NCBI RefSeq assembly: GCF_001984125.1
Contig: NZ_MTQL01000006.1
Location: 620,001 to 684,000 of the forward strand
Length of the DNA stretch: 64,000 bases
Origin: Leifsonia sp. ALI-44-B
Lineage (GTDB): Bacteria > Actinomycetota > Actinomycetes > Actinomycetales > Microbacteriaceae
Direction: 5' to 3'
In this document: one piece after another, positions 1 to 10,772 of the stretch
How the letters are laid out: each line of letters begins with the position of its first letter
Position numbering within the stretch: the first letter of the stretch is position 1
The notes under the pieces: model-generated
What the model was told of the DNA's origin: nothing
The model's input: only the letters and a program-made list of their open reading frames with translations
Databases searched by the model: none
Program-made: the position numbers and the translations under genes

Positions 1-549
1 GACCCAGCCGCCGTACTGCGAGAGCGGCAGCACCGTGAGGTCGACGCGGAACGAGTTCGATTGCCGGCGCAGTTGTAGCTGTCGGCGCTGCACGAGGCGG
101 TAGATCGTCGGGAGCGACGACCCGCGCTGCCGCACCGAACGCTCGTATTCGGCGTGACGGTCGACGGTCCAGCGCATGGCCGCGTCGTAGTGCCGATAGA
201 GCAGCTCTTGCAGCTCGAGGGCCCGGTCGAACACCTCGAAGTGCGGCGGGCGCACGGGCGACATGAACGGGCGCGTCTCGCGCAGGATGATCCCGGCCCA
301 CCATCCGCGCCACTGTGCCGCCAGCGCGACCCGGTCGATTCCCTCGAGAGCTTCGTCAGCGAGCGCGGCGGGCGCAGGCACGGGCGCCGGATGCACGGGC
401 GGGATCGTTTCGGCGCACTCCCCCGCCAGGCCGGCCAGATCGCGCAGGGCAAGCGCGAGCAGCACGTCCCAGGGACAGTCCTCTGTGACCTGCCAACGGA
501 TCGTACCCTCCACGAGCATGGCGACATCGTAGACCGCGCTTCCCGGCAC
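1..549 (-). CDS. Hypothetical protein, 3' end cut by window start
   Basis: The reading frame is open from base 1 to a GTG at 549 (183 codons), so the C-terminus lies outside the window. I do not recognise the family. The visible part starts MPGSAVYDVAMLVEG and contains a Trp-rich stretch (QWRGWWAGII near residue 85) and an Arg/Gln-rich segment near residue 160. There is no signal peptide or membrane segment. Codons upstream of an in-frame ATG at 519 still look coding, so I prefer the GTG at 549; no clear Shine-Dalgarno is seen at either start. It lies downstream of gatB on the same strand but behind a strong hairpin, so it is probably transcribed separately. Confidence 0.6.
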   Translation of the reverse strand, partial: MPGSAVYDVAMLVEGTIRWQVTEDCPWDVLLALALRDLAGLAGECAETIPPVHPAPVPAPAALADEALEGIDRVALAAQWRGWWAGIILRETRPFMSPVRPPHFEVFDRALELQELLYRHYDAAMRWTVDRHAEYERSVRQRGSSLPTIYRLVQRRQLQLRRQSNSFRVDLTVLPLSQYGGWV

Positions 550-552
550 GCG

Positions 553-592
553 CGAGGGGGTTGAGCCGGTGTTTAACGGCTCAACCCCCTCG
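553..592 (-). terminator. Perfect hairpin after gatB
   Basis: A 16-bp perfect inverted repeat (arm GAGGGGGTTGAGCCG, loop of 8) lies 37 bases beyond the gatB stop. It fits a factor-independent terminator of the gatCAB operon, although there is no long T-tract. It sits only a few bases from the start of the next gene. Confidence 0.7.
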
Positions 593-628
593 ACGTGTCA
601 CGGGGCTGAAAGCGCCCGCGGCGGGTGA

Positions 629-2137
629 CTATTCTTCGACGGCCGCTGCCCGCTCGAGCACGAGTTCGCGCACGCGCGCGGCGTCGGCCTGGCCCTTCAT
701 GGCCTTCATAACTGCGCCGATGACGGCGCCGGCGGCCTGCACCTTGCCGTCTTTGATCTTGGCGAGCACGTCGGGCTGCGACAGCAGCGCCTCGTCGATG
801 GCCGCGATGAGCGCTCCGTCATCGGACACGACCGCGAGGCCCCGCTTGTCGACGACTTCCTGCGGGGTGCCCTCGCCGGCGATGACGCCTTCGAGCACCT
901 GGCGGGCGAGCTTGTCGGTCAGCGTGCCGTCGTCCACCAGACGTGTCAGCGCCGCGACCTGCGCGGGCTCGACAAGCGAGGATGCCTCGACGCCCTGCGC
1001 GTTAGCGAGACGCGAGATCTCGCCGGTCCACCACTTGCGGGCGGCCTGCGGGGTTGCGCCGGCCGTGACGGTCTCGGTGATCTCGGTGAGCAGACCGCCG
1101 TTGACGACATCCTGGAACTCGAGATCGGTGAAACCCCACTCGCCCTTGAGACGGCGACGACGCGCGGCGGGGGGCTCTGGCAGTGCCGCACGCAGCTCTT
1201 CGATCAGCTCGAGAGACGGCTCGACGGGCAGCAGGTCGGGCTCGGGGAAGTAGCGGTAGTCGTCGGCGTCGGACTTCGGACGACCGGCCGAGGTGGCGCC
1301 GGTGTCTTCGTGCCAGTGCCGCGTCTCCTGCGTGATGGTGCCGCCGCCCTTGAGGATGGCCGCCTGCCGCTGGATCTCGTAACGCACGGCACGCTCGACC
1401 GAACGGAGCGAGTTCACGTTCTTGGTCTCGGTGCGCGTGCCGAGCTTCTCCTGGCCGCGGGGGCGCAGCGACACGTTGGCGTCGCAGCGCAGGTTTCCGC
1501 GTTCCATCTTGGCTTCGGAGATGCCGAGCGACACGACGATGTCGCGGATGGTGGCCACATAAGCCTTGGCGATCTCGGGCGCGCGGTGCTCGGCGCCGTA
1601 GATGGGCTTGGTGACGATCTCGACGAGGGGCACACCCGCGCGGTTGTAGTCGACCAACGAGTACTCGGCGCCCTGGATGCGGCCCGTCGAACCGCCCACG
1701 TGGGTGAGCTTTCCGGCGTCTTCCTCCATGTGCGCGCGCTCGATGGGAACCGTCACGATGGTGCCGTCGGACAACTCGACGTCGACCGAGCCCTCGAAGG
1801 CGATGGGCTCGTCGAACTGCGAGATCTGGTAGTTCTTCGCCAGGTCGGGGTAGAAGTAGTTCTTGCGGGCGAACCGGCTCGACGGTGCGATCTCACAGCC
1901 GAGCGCGAGGCCCAGGCTGATCGAGTAGCGCACGGCCTGGCCGTTGACGACGGGCAGCGAACCGGGCAGGCCGAGGCACACGGGCGACACGTTGGTGTTG
2001 GGCAGCGAGCCGAACTCGTTGGGCGCGTCGGAGAACATCTTGGTCTTGGTCGACAGTTCGACGTGCACCTCGAAACCGAGGACGGGTTCGAACAGTTCGA
2101 GTGCTTCGTCGAAGTCGAGCAACCGATCCTTCGCCAT
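629..2137 (-). CDS. gatB: Asp/Glu-tRNA(Asn/Gln) amidotransferase subunit B
   Basis: GatB binds mischarged Glu-tRNA(Gln) or Asp-tRNA(Asn), activates the side chain with ATP and accepts ammonia from GatA. The 502 residues are the normal family length. The N-terminal catalytic cradle carries the typical GLEVHVEL-like start (here [15 protein letters not shown] near residue 21) and [16 protein letters not shown]; the [10 protein letters not shown] motif is near residue 215, and the C-terminal YqeY-like tail follows from about residue 350. The ATG overlaps the gatA stop as TAATG, indicating translational coupling. It is the last gene of the gatC-gatA-gatB operon. Confidence 0.97.
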   Translation of the reverse strand: MAKDRLLDFDEALELFEPVLGFEVHVELSTKTKMFSDAPNEFGSLPNTNVSPVCLGLPGSLPVVNGQAVRYSISLGLALGCEIAPSSRFARKNYFYPDLAKNYQISQFDEPIAFEGSVDVELSDGTIVTVPIERAHMEEDAGKLTHVGGSTGRIQGAEYSLVDYNRAGVPLVEIVTKPIYGAEHRAPEIAKAYVATIRDIVVSLGISEAKMERGNLRCDANVSLRPRGQEKLGTRTETKNVNSLRSVERAVRYEIQRQAAILKGGGTITQETRHWHEDTGATSAGRPKSDADDYRYFPEPDLLPVEPSLELIEELRAALPEPPAARRRRLKGEWGFTDLEFQDVVNGGLLTEITETVTAGATPQAARKWWTGEISRLANAQGVEASSLVEPAQVAALTRLVDDGTLTDKLARQVLEGVIAGEGTPQEVVDKRGLAVVSDDGALIAAIDEALLSQPDVLAKIKDGKVQAAGAVIGAVMKAMKGQADAARVRELVLERAAAVEE

Positions 2138-3648
2138 TATTTGCCTCCCAGGGCAGGTGCTTCAGAAATGAGGGTGTGGCCGCGCGCGTCGTCGAGGAGC
2201 GTCTCGAGCGCCGCGCCGACGCGGTACAGACGGGCGTCTTCGCGGGCCGGGGCCATGAACTGGATGCCGACGGGCAGGCCGTCCTCGGGGGCGAGACCGA
2301 TGGGCACGCTGATGCCCGGAACGCCCGCGAGGTTGGCGGGAATCGTGGTCAGGTCGTTGAGGTACATGGCCAGCGGGTCGCCGAGCTTCTCGCCCAGCTT
2401 GAACGCGGTCGTCGGAGCGGACGGCGTGGCGATCACGTCGACCTGCTCGAAGGCGGCGTTGAAGTCGCGCTGGATGAGCGTGCGCACCTTCTGCGCGCTG
2501 CCGTAGTACGCGTCGTAATAACCGGCGCTCAGGGCATACGTGCCGAGGATGATGCGTCGCTTGACCTCGGGACCGAAACCGGCCTCACGCGTGGCCGACA
2601 TGACCTGCTCGACCGTGCCGCCACCCTCGGGCTGAACCCGCATGCCGAAACGCACCGAGTCGAACTTGGCGAGGTTGCTGGATGCCTCGGCGGGCAGGAT
2701 CAGGTAGTAAGCCGACACCGCGTACTCGAAGTTCGGGGCCGAGATCTCGACGACCTCTGCGCCCTGCGCCTCGAGCTGCTGCACGGCCTCGTCGAAGCGG
2801 CTCTTGACGCCCGCCTGGAAACCGTCGCCCTGGAATTCGCGCACGAGGCCCACCTTGAGGCCGCGCAGCACCTGACCGGTGGCACCCTCGCGGGCGGCCG
2901 CGGCCATGGAGGGCCACTCGTCGCGCAGCGAGGTGCTGTCGCGCGGGTCGTGGCCGCCGATGACGTCGTGCAGCAGACCGGCGTCGAGCACCGTGCGCGT
3001 GACGGGGCCGACCTGGTCGAGCGAGGAGGCCAGCGCGATGGCGCCGTAACGGCTGACGCCGCCGTAGGTCGGCTTCATGCCGACGGTGCCCGTGACGTGC
3101 GCGGGCTGACGGATGGAGCCACCCGTGTCGCTGCCGAGCGCGAGGGGCGCCTCGAAGGCTGCGACGGCCGCGGCCGAACCGCCGCCCGAGCCGCCGGGGA
3201 TTCGCGTCAAGTCCCACGGGTTCTTGGTGGGGCCGTATGCCGAGTGCTCAGTGGAGGAACCCATGGCGAATTCATCCATGTTGGTCTTGCCGAGGGGCAC
3301 GAGGCCGGCCTCGCGCGCACGCTTGACGACCGTGGCGTCGTAGGGCGACATGTAGCCCTCGAGGATCTTCGAGCCCGAGGTGGAGGGCATATCGGTGGTG
3401 ACGAGGACGTCTTTCACGGCCAGGGGCACACCGGCGAGTTCGCCGAGCTGCTCACCGGCGGCGCGGCGCTCGTCGATGCGCTCGGCCTGCTGGATGGCGT
3501 GGTCTGAGACGTGCAGGAACGCGTGCACGTCGCCGTCGACCGCTGCGATGCGGTCGAGGTGCGCGCGCGTGGCCTCGACAGCGCTGATCTCGCGCGACGA
3601 CAGCTTCTCGGCCAGTTCGGCCGCGGTCATACGGATGATGTCGCTCAC
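2137..3648 (-). CDS. gatA: Asp/Glu-tRNA amidotransferase subunit A (glutaminase)
   Basis: GatA is the amidase-signature subunit that releases ammonia from glutamine for transamidation of mischarged tRNA. The amidase signature is complete: the catalytic Lys in [10 protein letters not shown] (about residue 79), the [13 protein letters not shown] loop (about 152) and the Ser in [11 protein letters not shown] (about 176). The length of 503 residues is typical. The GTG start at 3648 overlaps the gatC stop (GTGA), and its own stop overlaps the gatB start. A GatCAB complex usually means that glutaminyl- and/or asparaginyl-tRNA synthetase is absent; that cannot be checked in this window. Confidence 0.97.
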   Translation of the reverse strand: MSDIIRMTAAELAEKLSSREISAVEATRAHLDRIAAVDGDVHAFLHVSDHAIQQAERIDERRAAGEQLGELAGVPLAVKDVLVTTDMPSTSGSKILEGYMSPYDATVVKRAREAGLVPLGKTNMDEFAMGSSTEHSAYGPTKNPWDLTRIPGGSGGGSAAAVAAFEAPLALGSDTGGSIRQPAHVTGTVGMKPTYGGVSRYGAIALASSLDQVGPVTRTVLDAGLLHDVIGGHDPRDSTSLRDEWPSMAAAAREGATGQVLRGLKVGLVREFQGDGFQAGVKSRFDEAVQQLEAQGAEVVEISAPNFEYAVSAYYLILPAEASSNLAKFDSVRFGMRVQPEGGGTVEQVMSATREAGFGPEVKRRIILGTYALSAGYYDAYYGSAQKVRTLIQRDFNAAFEQVDVIATPSAPTTAFKLGEKLGDPLAMYLNDLTTIPANLAGVPGISVPIGLAPEDGLPVGIQFMAPAREDARLYRVGAALETLLDDARGHTLISEAPALGGK

Positions 3649-3944
3649 TGTTCCTCCCCCAGGATCGCCGAGACCTTGAAGCGGTTGTCGGCGTGTTCGG
3701 GCGCGTTCTGCAGCGCCTGCTCGATGGTCAACGTCTCGCCCACGACGTCGTCGCGGAACACGTTGGTGAGCGGGATCGGGTGGCTGGTGGCGGGAACGTC
3801 GTCGGTGGCGACCTCTTGCACCTTCTGGATGCTGTCGACGATCTGCCCGAGCTCTGTCGTGAGGCTCTGGATTTCGTCGTCGCCGAGGTCGATCCGGGCG
3901 AGGTTGGCGAGATGCGCCACCAGCTCCGGCGTGATTTCAGACAT
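3645..3944 (-). CDS. gatC: Asp/Glu-tRNA amidotransferase subunit C
   Basis: GatC is the small belt protein that holds GatA and GatB together. The 99 residues begin [20 protein letters not shown], the characteristic helical start of the family. A good Shine-Dalgarno (GGAG) lies just before the ATG. It is the first gene of the gatCAB operon. A possible -10 box, TAGAAT, lies on the minus strand at 3978-3983, about 34 bases upstream, but no matching -35 is obvious. Confidence 0.95.
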   Translation of the reverse strand: MSEITPELVAHLANLARIDLGDDEIQSLTTELGQIVDSIQKVQEVATDDVPATSHPIPLTNVFRDDVVGETLTIEQALQNAPEHADNRFKVSAILGEEQ

Positions 3945-4040
3945 AACACTCCATCTGATTGGGGGTGGTGTGCCCTAATTCTATGGCCGACGCGCGTTCT
4001 GCCGGGTGCCCTGATCGCGCTCGACACCTAAAGTGGAGGC

Positions 4041-5735
4041 GTGAACCTCGAAGCGACCAACGAAGACGCGAAACCCTGGCTCAAGAGTTATGCCGAGGGG
4101 GTGCCCACCGACATCCCCACACAGAGCGGATGCCTGGTCGACCTCGTCGACGAATCGGCGGCCCAGTACGGCCGCACCGCCGCTCTGGAGTTCTTCGGCC
4201 GCACCACGAGCTACGACGAGCTGGTCGAGCAGATCGCGCGTGTAGCCGAGGCCCTGCGCCGGCTGGGCGTGTCGAAGGGCGACACAGTGGCCATCGTGCT
4301 GCCGAACTGCCCGCAGCACATCGTGGCGTTCTACGCCGTGTTGCGGCTCGGCGCCATCGTGGTCGAACACAACCCGCTCTACACGGCGCGCGAGTTGCGG
4401 CACCAGTTCGAAGACCACGGCGCCAAGACGGCCATCGTGTGGAACAAGGTCGTGCGCACCGTTCAGGAGTTCCCCTCGGATGTCGCGGTCGACACGCTGA
4501 TCTCGGTCGACGTCACACGCGCCATGCCGGCGCACACGCGAGCGGCCCTCACACTTCCCATCAAGAAGGCGCGCGAATCACGCGCTGCGCTCACCGAGAA
4601 GGTGTCGGGAACGGTGCTGTGGGAGAAACTGGTCGCCTCGAGGAAGCTCGACGCGAAGCATCCGCGCCCCGAGACGGGCGATCTCGCGATCATCCAGTAC
4701 ACCTCGGGCACGACGGGAACACCCAAGGGTGCCGCCCTGACGCACGGCAACCTGCTCGCCAATGCGGCGCAGTCGCGCGCGTGGGTGCCCACAATCGAGC
4801 GCGGCAATTGCACGGTGTATGCCGTGCTGCCCATGTTCCACGCCTACGGACTCACGCTGTGCCTCACCTTCGCGATGAGCATGGGCGCGCGGTTGGTGCT
4901 GTTCCCGAAGTTCGATCCGGACCTGGTGTTGAAGGTGGCGGCCAAGCGACCGCCGACGTTCCTGCCCGCGGTGCCGCCCATCGCCGACCGCCTGCTGCGC
5001 GCGGCGACCGAGCAGGGCGTTTCGCTGAAGGGCATCGAGATCGCCATCTCGGGCGCTATGACGTTGCCCGAGACGCTCGTCGAGCCGTGGGAGGCCGCGA
5101 CCGGCGGGTTCCTCGTCGAGGGTTACGGCCTGAGCGAGTGTTCGCCGGTGTTGATGGCGAACCCGGTGGCCGACAATCGCAAGGCGGGCACGGTCGGTTT
5201 GCCGCTTCCCGGTACCGAGGTGCGCGTGGTCGATCAGGATGACCCGCGCGAGGTCCTGCCGATCGGTTCCGAGGGCGAGCTGTTGGTGCGCGGTCCCCAG
5301 GTGTTCGGTGGGTACTACCGCAAGCCCGACGAGACGGCGGCTGTTTTCGTCGACGGCTGGTTCCGCACGGGCGACATCGTGTCGCTCGACGAGGACGGTT
5401 TCGTGAGCGTCGTCGACCGCATCAAGGAGCTGATCATCACGGGCGGATTCAACGTGGCGCCGACCGAGGTCGAGAACGCGCTGCGCATGCATCCGTCGGT
5501 AGCCGATGCGGCCGTCGTGGGCGTGCCGTCGGTGCATTCGGGCGAAGATGTCGTGGCCGCTGTCGTTGCAGCGCCGGGCCAGACGATCGATGCCGAGGCG
5601 CTACGCGCGTTTGCGCGCGACCAGCTGACGCCCTACAAGGTTCCGCGCCGCATCGTGGTCGTGGACGAGCTGCCCGTGTCGCTCATCGGCAAAGTTCTGC
5701 GCAAGAAGGTGCGCGAGAGCATTATCGCGGGCTAG
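4041..5735 (+). CDS. fadD: Long-chain fatty acid-CoA ligase (AMP-forming)
   Basis: This is an acyl-adenylate-forming enzyme, most likely one that activates a long-chain fatty acid to its CoA ester. The family motifs are in order: the P-loop YTSGTTGTPKG (about residue 220), the A5-like YGLSECSPV (about 362), FRTGD (about 441), the FadD-type ITGGFNVAPTEVENAL and a C-terminal catalytic Lys region GKVLRKKV (about 550). The 564 residues suit FadD. The GTG start has GGAGG directly upstream. It is divergent from gatCAB and convergent with ligA. The exact chain-length preference cannot be read from the sequence, so the symbol is tentative. Confidence 0.85.
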   Translation: MNLEATNEDAKPWLKSYAEGVPTDIPTQSGCLVDLVDESAAQYGRTAALEFFGRTTSYDELVEQIARVAEALRRLGVSKGDTVAIVLPNCPQHIVAFYAVLRLGAIVVEHNPLYTARELRHQFEDHGAKTAIVWNKVVRTVQEFPSDVAVDTLISVDVTRAMPAHTRAALTLPIKKARESRAALTEKVSGTVLWEKLVASRKLDAKHPRPETGDLAIIQYTSGTTGTPKGAALTHGNLLANAAQSRAWVPTIERGNCTVYAVLPMFHAYGLTLCLTFAMSMGARLVLFPKFDPDLVLKVAAKRPPTFLPAVPPIADRLLRAATEQGVSLKGIEIAISGAMTLPETLVEPWEAATGGFLVEGYGLSECSPVLMANPVADNRKAGTVGLPLPGTEVRVVDQDDPREVLPIGSEGELLVRGPQVFGGYYRKPDETAAVFVDGWFRTGDIVSLDEDGFVSVVDRIKELIITGGFNVAPTEVENALRMHPSVADAAVVGVPSVHSGEDVVAAVVAAPGQTIDAEALRAFARDQLTPYKVPRRIVVVDELPVSLIGKVLRKKVRESIIAG

Positions 5736-5747
5736 CTGTCAGCGTTC

Positions 5748-5775
5748 GTCGCGCCGCCAGACACGCAGGCGCGAC
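5748..5775. terminator. Weak hairpin between convergent genes
   Basis: An 8-bp inverted repeat (GTCGCGCC / GGCGCGAC, loop of 12) lies between the stops of the acyl-CoA ligase and ligA. It could serve either strand as a terminator. There is no T-tract, so this is only a candidate. Confidence 0.3.
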
Positions 5776-5837
5776 AACCCGCTCACGCCCTGATAGGACG
5801 CCGCCTTCACCTCACCGCCGTGCGGGGGCGCCCCGAG

Positions 5838-8207
<2,370 letters not shown>

Positions 8208-8254
8208 TTAGAGATCACCACCGACAAGCGAACGGGGTTGCGCCCAGCGCCCGA

Positions 8255-8293
8255 GCCCGGCAGCCCGGCAGCCGGACGGCCGGGCGGCCGGGC
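8255..8293 (-). terminator. GC-only hairpin between mnmA and ligA
   Basis: Two 15-base arms (GCCCGGCAGCCCGGC and GCCGGGCGGCCGGGC) pair with a single central mismatch around a 9-base loop. It lies 10 bases past the mnmA stop and upstream of ligA, so it may end the iscS-mnmA transcript. There is no T-tract. Confidence 0.5.
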
Positions 8294-8302
8294 ACCTCTC
8301 GG

Positions 8303-9421
8303 CTAGACGCCTACCGGCACCGCGCTGACGGTGCGGTCGATCGTGAACTGTCCGAGAACGCGGGTGCCGACGTAAATGACGGCGGTCTGGCCGGGGGCCA
8401 CACCGTTCAGCGGGATCGCGGGGGTGACGACGAACTCGTCGCCGTTCTCGGTCGACTGGATGCGCGCGACGGCCGGCACGGGGTCGGCGTGTGCGCGAAT
8501 CTGCACCTCGCAGTCGAACGATTCTTCGGGATGCTGCTGCGGAAGACCTGCCCAGGTGTAACGGCTTCCGGCAATCTCGGCGATGGCCAGCGCCTCCTTG
8601 GGGCCGACGACGACCTCGTTGGTCTTCGGGCGGACCTCGAGTACGAAACGGGGACGGCCGTCGGGGGCCGGCACGCCGAGGTTCAAGCCGCGGCGCTGGC
8701 CGACCGTGTAAGCGTGCGCGCCCTCGTGGGCGCCCACGGTGTTGCCCTCGCGGTCGATGATGGCGCCGTCGGCAATGCCGACACGCTCGCCCAGCCATCC
8801 CTTCGTGTCGCCATCGGGGATGAAGCAGATGTCGTGGCTGTCGGGCTTCGAGGCCACGCTGAAACCGCGCTCGGCGGCCTCGGCGCGCACGAGCGCCTTC
8901 GACGGGGTCTCGCCAAGCGGGAACATCGAGTGCGCCAGCTGCTCGGCCGTCAGGACGCCGAGCACATAGGACTGGTCCTTGGCCCAAGCACTCGCGCGGT
9001 GCAGCTCGCGGTTGCCCTGGTCGTCCGTGACGATGGTGGCGTAGTGGCCCGTGCACACGGCGTCGAAGCCGAGGTCGATGGCCTTCTCGAGCAGCGCCGC
9101 GAACTTGATCTTCTCGTTGCAGCGCATGCACGGGTTGGGCGTGCGCCCGGCCGAGTACTCGGCGATGAAGTCGTCGACCACGTCGAGCTTGAAGCGTTCG
9201 GAGAAGTCCCACACGTAATAGGGGATGCCGATGATGTTGGCCGCGCGCTGGGCGTCGGTCGAGTCTTCGATGGTGCAGCAGCCGCGGCTGCCCGTCCGCA
9301 GGGTGCCCGGCATGCGACTCAGGGCCAGGTGCACACCGACCACCTCGTGACCGGCGTCGACCGCTCGGGCGGCAGCCACCGCAGAATCGACACCGCCAGA
9401 CATCGCCGCAAGAATTTTCAT
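8303..9421 (-). CDS. mnmA: tRNA 2-thiouridylase MnmA
   Basis: MnmA installs the 2-thio group on the wobble uridine (U34) of Lys, Glu and Gln tRNAs, using ATP and sulfur passed from a cysteine desulfurase. The PP-loop SGGVDS is at residues 8-13. The two catalytic cysteines are Cys98 ([12 protein letters not shown]) and Cys199 ([11 protein letters not shown]), the latter in the same position as in the E. coli enzyme. The length, 372 residues, is typical. A cysteine desulfurase gene lies immediately upstream on the same strand, 64 bases away, and is the likely sulfur donor. Confidence 0.96.
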   Translation of the reverse strand: MKILAAMSGGVDSAVAAARAVDAGHEVVGVHLALSRMPGTLRTGSRGCCTIEDSTDAQRAANIIGIPYYVWDFSERFKLDVVDDFIAEYSAGRTPNPCMRCNEKIKFAALLEKAIDLGFDAVCTGHYATIVTDDQGNRELHRASAWAKDQSYVLGVLTAEQLAHSMFPLGETPSKALVRAEAAERGFSVASKPDSHDICFIPDGDTKGWLGERVGIADGAIIDREGNTVGAHEGAHAYTVGQRRGLNLGVPAPDGRPRFVLEVRPKTNEVVVGPKEALAIAEIAGSRYTWAGLPQQHPEESFDCEVQIRAHADPVPAVARIQSTENGDEFVVTPAIPLNGVAPGQTAVIYVGTRVLGQFTIDRTVSAVPVGV

Positions 9422-9427
9422 CCGATA

Positions 9428-9433
9428 AGTCTA
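9428..9433 (-). promoter_or_regulatory. Possible -10 box for leaderless mnmA
   Basis: TAGACT lies exactly 6 bases upstream of the mnmA ATG and there is no Shine-Dalgarno. This spacing would put the transcript start at the start codon. No good -35 is visible, so the assignment is tentative. Confidence 0.3.
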
Positions 9434-9485
9434 CGCGCGTGTGAGAGCGGATGCGTCGGGGCCGTTGTACCCGCGCCGGGGAGTG

Positions 9486-10703
9486 TCAGCGCGGGACGAC
9501 GGCGCGGTCGGCGTGACCGGCCTTGCGCGCCTGCGCGTACGCCGACGGCAGGGCGGCCAGCAGCGCGTCGACGTCGGAGTCGGTGCTGCCGTGACCGAGT
9601 GTCATGCGCAGGGCGCCGCGCGAGGCATCCTCGTCGCGGCCCATGGCGCGCAGCACGTGGGAGGGCTCGGGGATGCCCGCCTGACACGCCGACCCGGTCG
9701 AGACTGCCACCCCCGCCATGTCGAGGAGGAAGAGAAGCGAATCGCCCTCGCATCCGGGGAAGGAGAAGTGGGCGTTGGTGGCCACGCGGGAGTCGCCCGT
9801 CGGACCATTCAGAACGGCGTCGGGGACCGCCGCGCGCACCCCGTCGACGAGCCGGTCGCGCAGCACGGCAAGACGCGGGCCCTCGGCGGCCATGCGCTCG
9901 ACCGCCGAACGCGCGGCGGCCGCGAATGCCGCAGCGGCCGCGACATCCTGTGTGCCCGATCGCACCTGACGCTGCTGCCCGCCGCCGTGCACGAGCGCCT
10001 CGATGGTAGCGCGCCGCGAGAGAACGAGCGCGCCCGCGCCGACCGGTCCACCGATCTTGTGCGCCGACACGCTGAGCGCCACGAGACCCGCGCCGCCGGT
10101 GCTTCCGCTCGCGGCGCGCACCCCGGCCAGGTCGATGGGCACGTGACCGTAGGCGGCGACGGCGTCCACATGGAACGGCACGCCGAAGCGGGCGGCGAGC
10201 GCCGACATCCGCTCGATGGGCTGGATGCTGCCGACCTCGTTGTTCACCCAGATGCTCGTGAGCAGCGACACGCGGTCGCCGTTGTCGAGGAGTTCGCGTT
10301 CGAGGGCGTCGAGCAGCACGAACCCGTCGCCGTCGAGGGGCAGCCAGTGCACCTCGGCCTGCTGCCGGTTGACCAGCCATTCGACGGCGTCGATCGTGGC
10401 GTGGTGTTCTCCCCCGGGCGCGAGGATGAGGGGCCGCTCCTCCCCGACGTTGCGCGCCCAGTGCAGCCCCTTGATGGCCGCGTTGATGGCCTCGGTGCCG
10501 CCCGACGTGAAGACCACCTCGATGGGGTCGGCGCCCACGCTCGTGGCAACGGTTTCGCGGGATTCTTCGAGCAGACGCTTGGCCTCTTGCCCCGCCGAAT
10601 GGATCGAGGACGGGTTGCCGAACGTGCCGAGGGCGCGCGTGTAGGCGTCGATCGCCTCCGGCAGCATAGGGGTGGTTGCCGCGTGGTCGAGATAGACCGC
10701 CAT
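9486..10703 (-). CDS. Cysteine desulfurase (IscS/NifS family)
   Basis: This PLP enzyme removes sulfur from cysteine as a persulfide. It has the N-terminal YLDHAATTPM motif, the PLP Lys216 in SAHKIGGPVGAG and the catalytic Cys340 in STGSACQAG, in the short-loop context of group I (IscS-like) enzymes. The 405 residues are normal. The ATG has GAGGAG upstream. Its partner downstream is mnmA rather than iron-sulfur scaffold genes, so its main job here is probably tRNA thiolation; that is an inference from context. It is divergent from glgX, with 69 bases between the starts. Confidence 0.93.
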   Translation of the reverse strand: MAVYLDHAATTPMLPEAIDAYTRALGTFGNPSSIHSAGQEAKRLLEESRETVATSVGADPIEVVFTSGGTEAINAAIKGLHWARNVGEERPLILAPGGEHHATIDAVEWLVNRQQAEVHWLPLDGDGFVLLDALERELLDNGDRVSLLTSIWVNNEVGSIQPIERMSALAARFGVPFHVDAVAAYGHVPIDLAGVRAASGSTGGAGLVALSVSAHKIGGPVGAGALVLSRRATIEALVHGGGQQRQVRSGTQDVAAAAAFAAAARSAVERMAAEGPRLAVLRDRLVDGVRAAVPDAVLNGPTGDSRVATNAHFSFPGCEGDSLLFLLDMAGVAVSTGSACQAGIPEPSHVLRAMGRDEDASRGALRMTLGHGSTDSDVDALLAALPSAYAQARKAGHADRAVVPR

Positions 10704-10772
10704 ATCGTGCTCCTCAGACGCATTCAGGTGCTCGTAACATTGCCGTCGAACGCCCTTACTACTCTAGAACTC

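Noticed and set aside
1310-3507. Long open frames on the plus strand opposite gatB and gatA
   Set aside because: They are antisense shadows typical of high-GC DNA. The proteins are low in recognisable motifs, while the opposite strand encodes complete GatA and GatB.
9441-10772. N-terminal extension of glgX by 444 codons
   Set aside because: This part of the frame runs antisense to the cysteine desulfurase and has no similarity to GlgX; the protein from 10773 has the normal length and domain order.
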